A stretch of DNA of 64,000 nt from Entelurus aequoreus (taxonomy: Eukaryota > Chordata > Actinopteri > Syngnathiformes > Syngnathidae). The stretch is taken from the NCBI RefSeq assembly GCF_033978785.1, contig NC_084735.1:66757843-66821842 (forward strand), given 5' to 3'. A program made the position numbers and the translations under genes. The notes under the pieces were generated by a model. It was not told the origin of the DNA. It searched no databases and worked only from the letters and a program-made list of their open reading frames with translations. Shown piece after piece: positions 40,501 through 53,879 of the stretch (positions are counted from its first letter, which is position 1; each line of letters starts with the position of its first letter).

Positions 40501-43500
40501 ATGTCATAAACTTACTTGTATTGACAGATCCGAGCCACCAGAGAGCAGGAGGAAACCTGCGATACTTTGAGCGGCTGCTGATCAAACAGCAGAACGAGGA
40601 GGAGGAAAAGAAGACTGACCAGCCTGCTTCAGAGGAGCCCATCCACCTAGGAACCTATAACAGACCACTAGACCACCTGCCTGAGAGAGATATCTACGAG
40701 GCGCTCTGCAGAGGGGAGGGCGTCAAAATGGTGAGGCAGGAACAAAAAAAATACATGAATCATCCATTTTTCTTCCTATCAAGGGGGATTTGCATTGCAA
40801 CAGCTGAAAAGAGGATAGTGATTTAGGAAAAAAAGGAAATTATAGAATCTAATAAGTCATCATTTACATATTAAAAGTAAGAGTGTGTCTGATACTTTAC
40901 CAATAAAGCTAATTTTGATATTGGCTGATATTAAAAGAAGAATCGGATGATATCGGCTTGCATCTATATAATCTCAGATACAAGCAGCTCACATCTAAAT
41001 GTCCTACAATAAGCACACAAGGTTGGTCTTTTCTTTTCTTTTAGTCAAGTTATTTACAAAAAGTAAACATAGTACGCTGTAAGGCTAAGGCTGCATGATT
41101 ATGGCAAACATAACAATCACGATCACGTGGTCTTTTTTCAGTCATTCGCTCCTCGTCCGTTTCACCGTCACAAGCGCAGTAATTTGCATGCATGTTGCGC
41201 AACCCAATAATAATTTTTTCCCGATTATTATATTTTTATGATTGTAAGAACCCATAATCGAAATCTCAATCAAAATTAAATTAATTGTCCAGCTCTACTA
41301 TAGGATACTAGGAGCTACACTACAGCCAAGCACACAATAGTACACAAGCTAGACATATGTAATAAGTGTCCTTAATTTAACAATTTCAACTTCAACTTAA
41401 AGACACCATAAGCCATAACAAACAATTATTAATAAATGGGTTAGTGTTTTTCATACCTACCATTGTTCTTTGTTTGAGTAATTGCACTTGATCAAGCCTT
41501 TTTTAACATACTGGCCTTCCATTATCGATTAGATCATTAGATAGTCCCTGAGCCAATTTAAATCTAGACTAAAAGCATAAATAGCAGAAAGCAAATGGAG
41601 GAAGAATAAACTAATGATTAACTATCAAATATTACGAGAGCAGCAAAAAACATACAACATGGCGGTTAAGAACCCAAGAAACACTATTTTTCCAATAAGA
41701 ATAACCTCAGAGTCATTTTGCTAAAATGTATTATTTGCTTAACCCTGATTTTAATAATATACCTCGCACACTTACATACTCCCTTTGTGAGCAGTTTGCA
41801 GACCACTTCAGGGAAAAAATAAACACAATCAGATGTGACATTTTATCTTCTCACACTGCTTTTAATCCATCTGAGTGTCTGTTTTTACCTGAGAAAACGC
41901 TGGACAGTTTTGTCCTGGTTAATGCTGAGATGCTTGACAGGATTTTTCATACTATGAAACCCACCACATGTCTTTTAATTCAATTCCAACCAATTTTTAT
42001 AGAATATTTCATGGTTCTTTGAGAGAGGAGATTTTAAACATCTTAAATTGCTCGCTTTAAACGGGGGGTTTTCCTGCTGCTTGAAAAACAGCAGTGGTGA
42101 GAAAACTGCTAAGGAAGAGCAATTTGGATGCAGGCACTTTTAATAATTACAGACCTGTATCAAACTTACCATTTTTGGGTACAATTTTACAAAAACTTTT
42201 TAAACAACTATTCGATTTTTTTAATAAATGCAATATTTTAGAGAAGTTTCAGTCTGGTTTCGGGGTGAACCACAGTACTTTTAAAGATCGTGAACGATCT
42301 CAGGTTGAGTGCTGACCCTCAAAAACGGTCAGTTGTGGTTGTATTTTCGTGCTGCCTTCGATACAGTAGATCACCTCATTCTTTGAAATAGACTGAAACA
42401 CCTAGCGGGGCCTCTCTGGTACGCTTTACAAATGGTTCACTTCCTATTCCTCAGACAGAAAATATTTGAGAAGTATGGATACATGCTCCTCAAAGACCAA
42501 TGAAGTCACATGTGATGTGCCTCAAAGATCAATTTTAGGTACTAATCTTTTTAATATTTACCTGATTCCACTTGGGTCTGTTATAAGGAAACATGGAATC
42601 AATTTCCACAGTTATGTTGATGACACATAGTTGCATATTTCTATGCCTCCTGATGACACACCAATTGATACTCTTTTTAATTGTATTTTAGATATTAAAT
42701 CCTGGATGGCCGATTAACTTTTTACAGCTTAACAGTACAAGACTGTAGTTTTAGTCACTGGCCCAGAAGCCCTGAGAGAGAAACACATCAAAACTACAAA
42801 TATTTTCTTTAACGCCATCACTCTAAGTGAAAAATATGGGCGTCGATTTCGACTCTGAACTCAGTTTTATACCACATATAAAAAATATAAAACAAAAATA
42901 GGTTTTTATCATCTTAAGAATATAGCCAGAGTTCGCCCAATTCTCTTTTAGGGGAACATGCTTATGCTTTTATTAAAGGTTGTATATATTATTGTAATGC
43001 CCTGCTTTCTGGTTTTCCTAGAAAGGTCATTGCACCTTTACAACTACTCCCAAATTCAGCGGCACATGTCCTGACAAAGACCAGAAGGCGGGCTCAAATT
43101 ACATCAGTTTTAAAATCTTCTGCATTTGAGGTTCTTTTTATGGTTGATAAATATTTTTATGGTATAGGGCCTCCTTATCTTTCAGATTTGCTTTTACCCT
43201 ACGAACCTTCACGGGCCCTGAGATCCTCTGGTATTAATATCCTAATTATTCCAAAAGTCAGGACGCAAAGTCACGGGATGCCATCTTTCCACTATTATGG
43301 CCCCCGTCTATGGAACAGCTTGCCGGAGGACCTCAGGGCTGCAGAGAACGTTCATGTTTTTTAAGAGCAGGCTTAAGACCCACCTTTTTGATTTGGCTTT
43401 TACCTAATATGTATTAATTTTATTTAGGTATCTTATTAGTTATGCAAGATTGTATTTAGTTTTATTTATTATACATTTACTGTACATTTATTTTAATTTT

Positions 43501-46500
43501 TTTAATCTTCATATATCTTACTTGTATTTTATCCTTTATTCCTACTTAATGTTCTTACTATTTTACAGGTTTTATTATTTTTACTTTCCAGCGTTCCTCA
43601 GAGGGAGCCATCTTCATCAGGGGTTATCGGCCGTGCTGTAGGGGAGCTTTGTGTCAGCGTCCTGGTTGCCATGGTCTGATGACTTCCTGGTGCAGATGGC
43701 TCCTGTGATTATGTTTACTCAAATGTCTCCTCTGTACTCAGCCATGCATATATTTGTTCATATACTGTATGTGTGTAAGTGTATGTGAATGTGTGTGTTT
43801 GTGTTTGGTATTTGTGTGTGTGTGTGTGCGCATGCGCGCGTGCAATTATGGGGGATCTAGGTCATCGGGGTAATGTTTTTAAGTCTATAAAGCACTTTAC
43901 GTTGCATTTATTTTATGTACAAAATGGCGCATCATGAAGAGACAGTCTGAAAGTTGCTTGAAAATGGTCCATAAAACATAATCTTTGCGCAATTTTAACC
44001 AAAAAAAACATTGTTACATGTTATGTAGACCACAAGGAAGTGTTTTAAATTTAATAAATAAATCATAGTATGATCCCTTTAAGTCAGGGGTCTCAAACTC
44101 AATTTACCTGGGGGCCACTGGATGCAGAAACTGGGTGAGGCTGGGCCGCAAGAAAAGATTTATTCAAAAAACCTAACATGCACTTTTTAATGAATTCACA
44201 TTCTTCTCAGATTTTTCCGGGAGACTCACGAATTTCAGTGCCCCTCCCGACAATTCTCCCGAATTTGTCCCGATTTTCACCCGGACAACAATATTAAGGG
44301 CGTGCCGTGATAGCACTGCCTTTAAGGTCTTCTACAACCTGTCGTCGCCTCCGCTTTTTAACCATATAAACAGCGTGCCGTCCCAGTCACATGTTGTATG
44401 TGGCTTCTGCAGACACACGTAAGTGACTGCAAGACATACTTGATCAACAGCCACACAGGTCACACTGAGGGTGGCCGTATAAAGAACTTTATCACTGTTA
44501 CAATTATACGCCACACTGTGGACCCACACCAAACAAGAATGACAAACACATTTTGGGAGAACATCCGCACCGTAAGACAACATAAACACAACAGAACAAA
44601 TACCCAGAACACCTTGCAGCCCTAACTCTTCCGGGCTGCAATATACACCCCCGCAAAACACCAAACCCCGACCCCCCCTAACCCCGCCCACCTCAACAGA
44701 CGGGGGGTGGGGTGGGGGGTGGGGGGGGGTGTTGATGTGTGTGTGGGGGGGGGGGGGGGGGTCGGGGTTTGGTGTTTTGCGGGGGTGTATATTGCAGCCC
44801 GGAAGAGTTAGGGCTGCAAGGTGTTCTGGGTATTTGTTCTGTTGTGTTTATGTTGTCTTACGGTGCGGATGTTCTCCCGAAATGTGTTTGTCATTCTTGT
44901 TTGGTGTGGGTCCACAGTGTGGCGCATAATTGTAACAGTGATAAAGTTCTTTATATGGCTACCCTCAGTGTGACCTGTGTGGCTGTTGATCAAGTATGTC
45001 TTGCAGTCATTTACGTGTGTGTACAGAAGCCAAATACAACATGTAACTGGGCTGGCACGCTGTTTGTACAGGTTGTAGAGGGCGCTAAAGGCAGTGCCAT
45101 CACGGCACGCCCTTAATATTGTTGTTTGGGTGAAAATCGGCAGACATTCGAGAGAATGGTTGCCCTGAAATTCGGGAGTCTCCTGGAAAAATCGGGAGGG
45201 TTGGCTAGTATGACGCTGTCAAGCGCCATTCATATAAAACGTGCGGGCCGCACTAACATAAAATTTTCATATTATGGTGCGGGCCGCGTGTCTGAGACCC
45301 CTGCTTTAAGTGAATGAAAAGAATCGAGCCGTTAATTCAGGAGCCGTTTTAAATGCGTATGCAATGGTTCATTGCCCTGACGTGGCTATGTAAAGAAGTT
45401 CAAGTGTCCTAATTGTTGTTTTTTTTAAGTATTGCTTATTCTTTTTATGTTATTCTATTTATTACTTACTACAGATGTATTATTCCAAATTGTTAAAATG
45501 TTCTTGTGCTAAAAAGAAATTCAGAAAATTCTAAATAGTGGTGTGACTGTCAAAGCATGGGTATATGGCACCACCTTGTGGTTTGTACACAACAAAGCTA
45601 AAACAATACATAGTCAATAGTTCTGAATAATTCCCACTAATAAAGTAATACATTTTAATTTTTCTGATTTACATCCTATCTTATAGCTGCCTCTAGGGAT
45701 TGTTTCCTTGATTTAAAAAACCCAGGAAAAAAAATGAGCCGGTCTTTTAAACGGCTCTTTAAAAGAAACAGCTCTTCAAGATCCGTCTCCCTTTATAGAG
45801 CCATAAATCCCATCTCTAATCTACTGGTGGTGACCCAAATGTATGAGTAAAACTGCATTTTAATTGCTTTCTTTTGAACAGACTGAAGCAAGGCAGAGCC
45901 GTTTGTTTTGCCGCTACCAAGATGGCAGGAGGAACCCTCGTTTGCTGCTGAAGCCCATGATGGAGGAGGACGAGTGGGACAGCCCACATATTGTACGCTA
46001 TCTGCACGCCCTCTCCGACTATGAAATCAAGAAGATAAAGGAAATGGCCAAACCCAGGGTGAGGAATGGAAGCAAAAATCATTTTAGCTACAGTGGAACC
46101 TCGATTAACAGTGGAACCTCGATTAACAAACTTAATTGGTTCTTGTACATAGTTTGTAAGCTAAAAAGTTTGTACAGTGAAGCATAGTTCCCCATAAGAA
46201 TCAATGTAAACATGAATGATTGGTTCTAGCCTCAACAAAAGTCCCTATTTTACATTGATACACACATTTACAATACTTCACTATTCCAGCCACACATTAA
46301 TAAAACATAATTAAGTCAACTTCTTGCGGTCTAAAAAAGTAAATTAAAAGATGTAAGGTTTTACTTTCAAATGTTAAAGCTCCAGGCACCAAGCTGTCTG
46401 CCCTCGGGGTAAAGAGAGCACAGACGTCACTCAACATTACGATAGTCAAAGTCTCATATTTTAACACAAACTTATATCACTACTGACATCCTAGCTTGAC

Positions 46501-49500
46501 ATGTCTGCTTTTAGCTGTTTTACATGAATACATAAAGCTAAATTTACATTTTAAAGTCGTTCTTTTCGCTCCACATAGCGCCGCCATGTTGAAAATAATT
46601 TTCAGAGTTGAGGGCGCAAAGGATCTCGGCATATGAAAGGACGCTAAGTGTACACAGATGCAACCTTTCTGCTAATGAAAGAAAAGGACACATTTGTCGG
46701 CCGGATTCAAAGGACATTTGGAAGTGTTTTGAATTGGGACAGCCTTCGCACACTGTGATGATGTCAGCACCCCACAGATGTGCACTGCAAAGGATGCAGC
46801 TGCCGGACTGAGACACAACTATGGTTCCAACACAGGCATATTTGGCACAATGTAAATGTTTGTAAACCGAAAAGGTCCCAAATAGTCGTTTGTAAATCGA
46901 GGTTACACTGTATGTCGTGGAATATGTAAATATGTATTTTGACATAATTTGTCTTCTGTTAAGCTTGCCAGAGCAACTGTACGTGATCCCAAAACAGGAG
47001 TGTTGACCACAGCCAACTACAGAGTATCAAAAAGGTGACTTGTGGGCAACTGCTCTTTGCTGCCACCTACTGCATTTGTCAGAAAATGCTCTCATTCAAC
47101 TGAAAGTGGAGTCTAGTGAGGAATTCAAAATGCAGGGGAAATCATTGACATTTCCTGATTGCTTATGTTGAGACTGTGTTAACGTTTAAGTAGCATCAGG
47201 TGCCAAGTTAACCCAGATCATAAATCTTCTCATTAGAAATAACCAGTGCTTGCCTTGAATGCATAATTGCTAAATGCACTATTTGCTTCTATATGTCTGC
47301 ATTACATTAGTGCATGGTTAGAGGAGGAGGATGGCCCGGTCATTGCCAGAGTCAATCAGAGAATACAGGACATCACAGGCCTAACTGTTGACACAGCAGA
47401 GTTATTACAGGTAACGTGCAGATGCATGGAAACATAATCCATTTCTATGTATTCATAAGTTTTGATTACATAGAGATTACTAATAGGATTCTGTGCAAAA
47501 AATAAATAGTATACTTATTTTTTGGTTTATTTTGAAATTAGCTTATTTCTTCTTTTGTGTTAAAAACTGTACATATAGCAATTGTGTGTTTGTTGTATAC
47601 AAATCAACTCTTTTAATGGTCGACTAGGTTGCTAACTATGGAGTCGGAGGACAGTACGAGCCACACTTTGACTTTTCGAGGGTGAGTTTACGAAGACCAT
47701 CAACGTGTGTGTGCAAGTGTGTACATGATTGTGATTGAAATTAAACGATGTTTGTGCTTTCTATCTGGCAAGCATGGCGTTAAAAGTTATCCGGCTTTAT
47801 GTACATCTGTGCAGCTGCTTGGTTGCCGACTGAATTTTGAAATAGATAAATAACAGTCATAAGTCATTCTGTCAAAATGATTTACTTTTTTGAATAAGTT
47901 AATGTTACTGTTTATTAGTTACAGCCATGACACAAACCACAGGTATTTGTTTTTATCAGAGACAGATGATTTTGTAGATTGAAATGATCTATGAGTGTAG
48001 TCGCCAAGCTTGTGCAAAATTAAAATTTTGGAATTTCACTTAAATTCAATTGAATAATTGGAATTTGAATGGAATTGAAAGTAAAATTAAATTTACTACA
48101 ATTCAGACAAATTCTTCATAGCCAAGTAACAGGAAGAATTAGTCACATTCAACAAAGGTTTTTGGCGTGAAAACTATATACTTTACGAACACTAAAGGTA
48201 AACACAAATCCCCTCCATTGTGACTACTTGAATGAAGTAAATCATTCTGGAAAAAGGATTTTTTTTTCCAGCATTGTCTATAATTTTGAAGGTTATATTG
48301 CATCAAACTAGAGAAAGTAATTTTACTGAAATGCTTTCTGAATGTGCTAAAACGTAGAATTAATGGAATAATGATTTGAATTTTAAGAATTGTAGGATTT
48401 TTGCCAACATAAAATCTTGAATTACAAAAAGCCTGGGAGTCCGAAATGAGTTGAAAAATGTGCACGTTAGCAAGCAAGGTTAGCATCAATTGTAATGTGC
48501 TAATATGCAGCCTTAACGTGCCTTGCAAGATAGTGCTATGTACTGAAAGTATTACAGCAGTTCCATAGTGCGTTTACATCATGGCATGTACAGTACTAGG
48601 TGTACTGTACACCCATGGAAATGCTGCAAAAACTGCTACATTTCTTGAATAAGTTGAGCATTTTGATGTTGGAATGGTTTGAAAAATGTTGTTGATACAT
48701 ATGGGAGTTGTTAGTGGATGAAAAGTGGCAGAATAAGAATAAATAGTAAAACAATGATGTATAATTTTATATGCGTCTGTTTTAGGATTGCAGCTTTCAA
48801 TTATTTGAGTCATGTGTCAATTAATCTGTTCGATTAATAAATGTTTCTGATAAAACACACTATAGCCTCAATGTGTATTTTAGGGAAAATAGTTGAAACA
48901 AACAACACTTTTTCTGCTTGCCATAATCTTCATTGTTTTTTTTTGTAAATGCGTGTTGAAATTGACATTTTAAAATGTGTGCAATATGAATAAAAAACAT
49001 ACATTTTTAAACATCTGTTTGCTCCACACACAACTGCTCTTATGTGTGCTCTATTGCAGTGGCCAAGCGGAAATTATGTTTGTGTATTTAAAGTTCCGGG
49101 TGCTCAATGCGGTCCGGTGTTGAGAATTTTATTTTTTGTTTTGTTTGTTAAACGATTAATCAAAGAAACAGAATATAAGTCGTAGCTCTTGTTTTTATCA
49201 AAGGAATCGATTAATCGTTGCAGCCCTAGACTGTTTTATATAAACTGCTTTTGTATTCCTAAATGTCGATTGAAAATGAATGCTTTAATCATCAATTAAT
49301 CAAACTTGTAAAAATAGTAATACTATTTCTATGAAATGTGTAAAATGGAATATATTGTAAAGCAAAATTCTGGAAAACCTCATTATTAATTGAAATGATA
49401 TAAAATTTCCTTTCTACATCCTTTAGTTTGAATTTGAAACTGAAATTTTGAATTTTGCACAATGCTTGTAGTGACTGCCTTTTGCGGCGGGCTCCTGTCG

Positions 49501-52500
49501 TGCATGTCTGGGTGAGAAGAAGTTCAAATTATAAACATCTGTTGCAGCGTCCTTTTGACAGCAACCTCAAGGTCGATGGAAATCGACTTGCCACCTTCCT
49601 AAATTACGTAAGTACGGGTGTGCGCTTTTCTCACTGTGTATTTTACTTTTGAATTCTATCTTCATAGAAAGATGAGCCTGATGCTTTCAAAAGATTAGGC
49701 ACTGGAAATCGTGTGGCCACTTTTTTGAACTATGTGAGTACGAGCATCCAGTTGCCAATAAGAAAGTTGTGGCCCTTGGTCCACATGAAATTTACACTTT
49801 TTGGCTTCTCGGGCCCACGTCTAAACTCTGCATCAATCTTGAACTTGAATTGATTGACTTTGATTAAGATAATTGATTCGCATAACTAATTGATGTATAT
49901 TGTCAAATTAAACTGTCAAGGAGCACACCATCCTGTCAATCACTTCCTGTACTTATTGTGACAAGTTGGTTGGCCACTCCCCTTTTAACACGCTGCTAGA
50001 CAAAGCCCCTCTTTGATGTAATCTTGCTAACAGTGAACTGTATTTTTTTCCAAAATGTTTAATTGAGGTTCACTATTGACTATGGTGCATGATGTGCTTT
50101 TTTGGTGTTTTTTAGGTACTTTTGGACATCATCATTCATGAAACAATCTTTTATTAATTAATAAGCCACTTTAGTAACACAATGAATGCATCAAGTATAA
50201 ATAATGTGTATGTATGTATACAGGTATATGTATATATATGTATGTATGCATTTGTGTAAATAATAAACAATTATCATTGTCCAACAAGAATGTGGCTAAG
50301 ACAACAGCACTTTATAAAAGCACCATTTCATTTAGAAATTACATTTAAGATCCATAAAGCAAATGTAATGCATTGTTATTATTAATATTATTATTATATC
50401 GTTGAAAACATGCATTAAACCGTGTGTGTGTGTGTTCCTCCCCCTACCCCAACCCCTCCCCAGATGAGTGATGTGGAGGCAGGAGGCGCCACAGTCTTCC
50501 CTGACTTTGGAGCTGTAATTCAGCCGAAAAAGGTAATAACATCCATTGTTTGCCCTATACAAAAACATTGTTTTGTATAGGGCAACTGTCTGTAAAAGGG
50601 CATAACAGTAAATGACAGATAAACTCGATCTTGCGAGATTTTAGGAAGATTATAAAGAAAACATAACGCAAAACCAATAATTGTATTGTTTTGAAGTTGA
50701 TTATGTTTAGTAGAACTTTTTATGATTAAAATATTCTATACTATATACCAGGGGTCACCAACGCGGTGCCCGCGGGCGCCAGGTCGCCCGTAAGGACCAG
50801 ATGAGTCGCCCGTGGGCCTGTTCTAAAAAAAAAAAAAAATGTTTTTTTTTTTTTTTTTAAATTAAATCTACATAGAAAAAACACAAGATACACTTTCAAT
50901 CAGTGCATCAACCCAAACAACCTCCCCCATGCACACTCATCCACACCCACTCACACAAAAGAGGTTATTTCTTTCTGCTACCAATATTCTGGTTCCCACA
51001 ACATAAACAACACATCTGCAAGGGACACAGTTCCTGAAGCACACATGATTGTATAGGCTGCTGGTCCACTAACATTTTCATTAATTACTATTTTTTATGT
51101 AATTATTTTTATATTGTTTTACTTTCTTTTTTATCCAAGAAAATGTTTTTTATTTATTTATCTTATTTTATTTTATTTTTTAAAAAAGGGCCTTATCTTC
51201 AACAGACCAGGTTGTCAATGAAATTAGATTTGTTTAAAGGGTTTTTTAAACCAGGCCCAGTCCAGATAATGTCCAAGTCGGACTCAGCAACACACACCTT
51301 CATTCATGTACACAGAAAAAAATTAGGGAACACAACAGATTGCATATAATTTATAAACAAAATTACATTTTCAAAATAAGCATTTATGTACAGTCCAGAT
51401 TATGTCCAGGTCACTCAAATTAGGGAACACAACAACAGATATTATATAATCTATAAACATAATTATACTTTCAAAATAAGCCTTTGAGGACTTCTCATCT
51501 TTTTTAAAATGTTTTTTGGCATCATTATCGTTTTCAACCATGTAACTTTCTAAAGTTAGACAATACTGAATAAATGATTTAAAGAAAGTAATACTAAGTG
51601 AATATCTGTTTTTGGCCTTAAAAATAAACATTTTACCGAGTACTATAATTAAATTGACTAAATCATGATTGTCAATGAACTCTCCTAAAATAACAGAAAC
51701 CACATTAAGCTTCATAAACAAACCAATCCTTAAACACATTTTTTCAACTTCCACCCAAAACAAAGACACAATATGACAATACCAAAACAAATGCAGGGTG
51801 ATTCAGGCTCCTCACAACAAAATCGGCAATCATCTGACTCTGTCATATTGCATAATTTTAACATTTTCCCTGTGGGTAAGAAGTTATAAATAATTTTAAT
51901 TTGAAAATAACGATTTTGCACATCGATAGTGGTTTTATAGATTAGTTTGAATATGGCATCCCATGGCAACGGGCAGTCAAAAAAAGTCCTCCCATTTTCC
52001 ATTTGTGTTGTATGAGGCAGCCTTCAAAGATTTCTTTATTAAATAAAAATTATATATTTTTCTATTTATTTTAGTTCCTTTTTGCCAACTAGAATTTCTT
52101 ATTAGAGGTTTACAAACTAATAATTTAGTAGTTCCATAATTAATTATTTGTTTCCATCTTTTCCCAATTACTCCAGTTAGTTGATAAAATGAAAAGCTTG
52201 AGCAAGCATCACCATACATAGCTCTAAATTCATCATACTTCATAATTTTACCATTCTCATTGATAATATCATTGACAAAAATGATTCCTCTTTCAAACAT
52301 ATTTTTCCAAAAGAAAGGCTTTCCATCTATTACAATATTAGAGTTCATCCATATTAACTGCTGCAAAATATCGTCTCTTTTTTCTGGCACATAAAATTGA
52401 AAACACCACTATGAGTGGATTCTTTCCTTTATGAACCCCGCCATGTTTCCCAGCAGACTCTCTGGGAGGGGATCACTTGTAAAAAAGGATACAATTTCTT

Positions 52501-53789
52501 TTGATACAGTACATGTTTTTTGTCCAACAGGACATTTGTGTACCACTCAATGTTTAAATACATCTTTGGAACAATTGATGCTTTTAAAGACAGACACATA
52601 GCTTCAAGGTTGAGAAGTTTCAGGCCACCATATTCATACTCTTTGTACAAAACCTTTCTTTTAATCTTTTCTGGTTTGCCGTTCCAGACAAAATCGAAGA
52701 CCCTCCGCTCATAAATCTTAAAAAAGTTTTGTGATGGAGCTGGTAATGACAAAAACAAATAAATAAATTGAGGAATAATTAACGAGTTGGCAATAGACAT
52801 TTTACCATACAAGGTTAGGGATTTCCCTTTCCATAATTGCATAATTTTGTCCAGCTTTCTTAGTCGATTATCATAATTTACTGAGCCTAGATCTTCCAGA
52901 TTTTCTGGGACAACAACACCAAGTATGTTAACTGGTCCATCTGTCCACAAAACAGGCACTTTGCATTCCATTCGAAAGGACGTTCCCTTTAGATTTCCGA
53001 TCCTTAACATTTTACATTTATCATAATTAAGCTTAAGGCCAGATTGCTGTGAAAATATGTCCAAAATATTAAGAAGGTTCCGCAAACAATGAGGAAAAAT
53101 GTTATCTTTGTGAATCAGCCTTTTCTGACATGAACTTCATCAAGAACAAACACAGAACACGCCTCACTGATGCACATCTGCAAGACTCACTCAGAGTTGC
53201 AGTGTCAAGTTACACACCAGAGTACAACACACTAGTTAACAGCATGCAATGCCAGGCTTCCCACTAACTGACAAAGAAACAGATAACAGATTTGGTGTCC
53301 AGTTCAAAGTGTGACATGATTTAAAAATGTGAGGGTTTACTTTTGTATTTTACATGAGTTATTATTTGTACAAACATGGTGCAAAGTAATTCATGATTTG
53401 TTAAAAAATGTTAGTGGCTAGCTAGTTAAAATGGGATATTGTGATTTCACAAGACTGTCTTAGAAGTGATCATTTGAAAATGTTCAATTTGAAAAATGTG
53501 CACTTAGAGAAAATATAAAAATAAAGTGTTGCATATTGATATTTATCTGTTTCTATATATATTTATTGTGAGAAATCATTAAGATGATCAGTGTTTCCAC
53601 AAAGATAAATATCATTAATTATTAATAATAACAGAGTTAAAGGTAAATTGAGCAAATTGGCTACCTCTGGCAATTTATTTAAGTGTGTATCTAACTGGTA
53701 GCCCTTCGCATTAATCAGTACCCAAGAAGTAGCCCCTGGTTTCAAAAAGGTTGGTGACCCCTGCTATATACACACACATAATATATATA

Positions 53790-53879
<90 letters not shown>

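Noticed and set aside
44332..45116. Matching 119- and 125-codon frames on opposite strands
   Set aside because: The two arms of the foldback encode the same sequence in mirror; the same frame appears at 38798-39274 in the MITE. Non-coding repeat.
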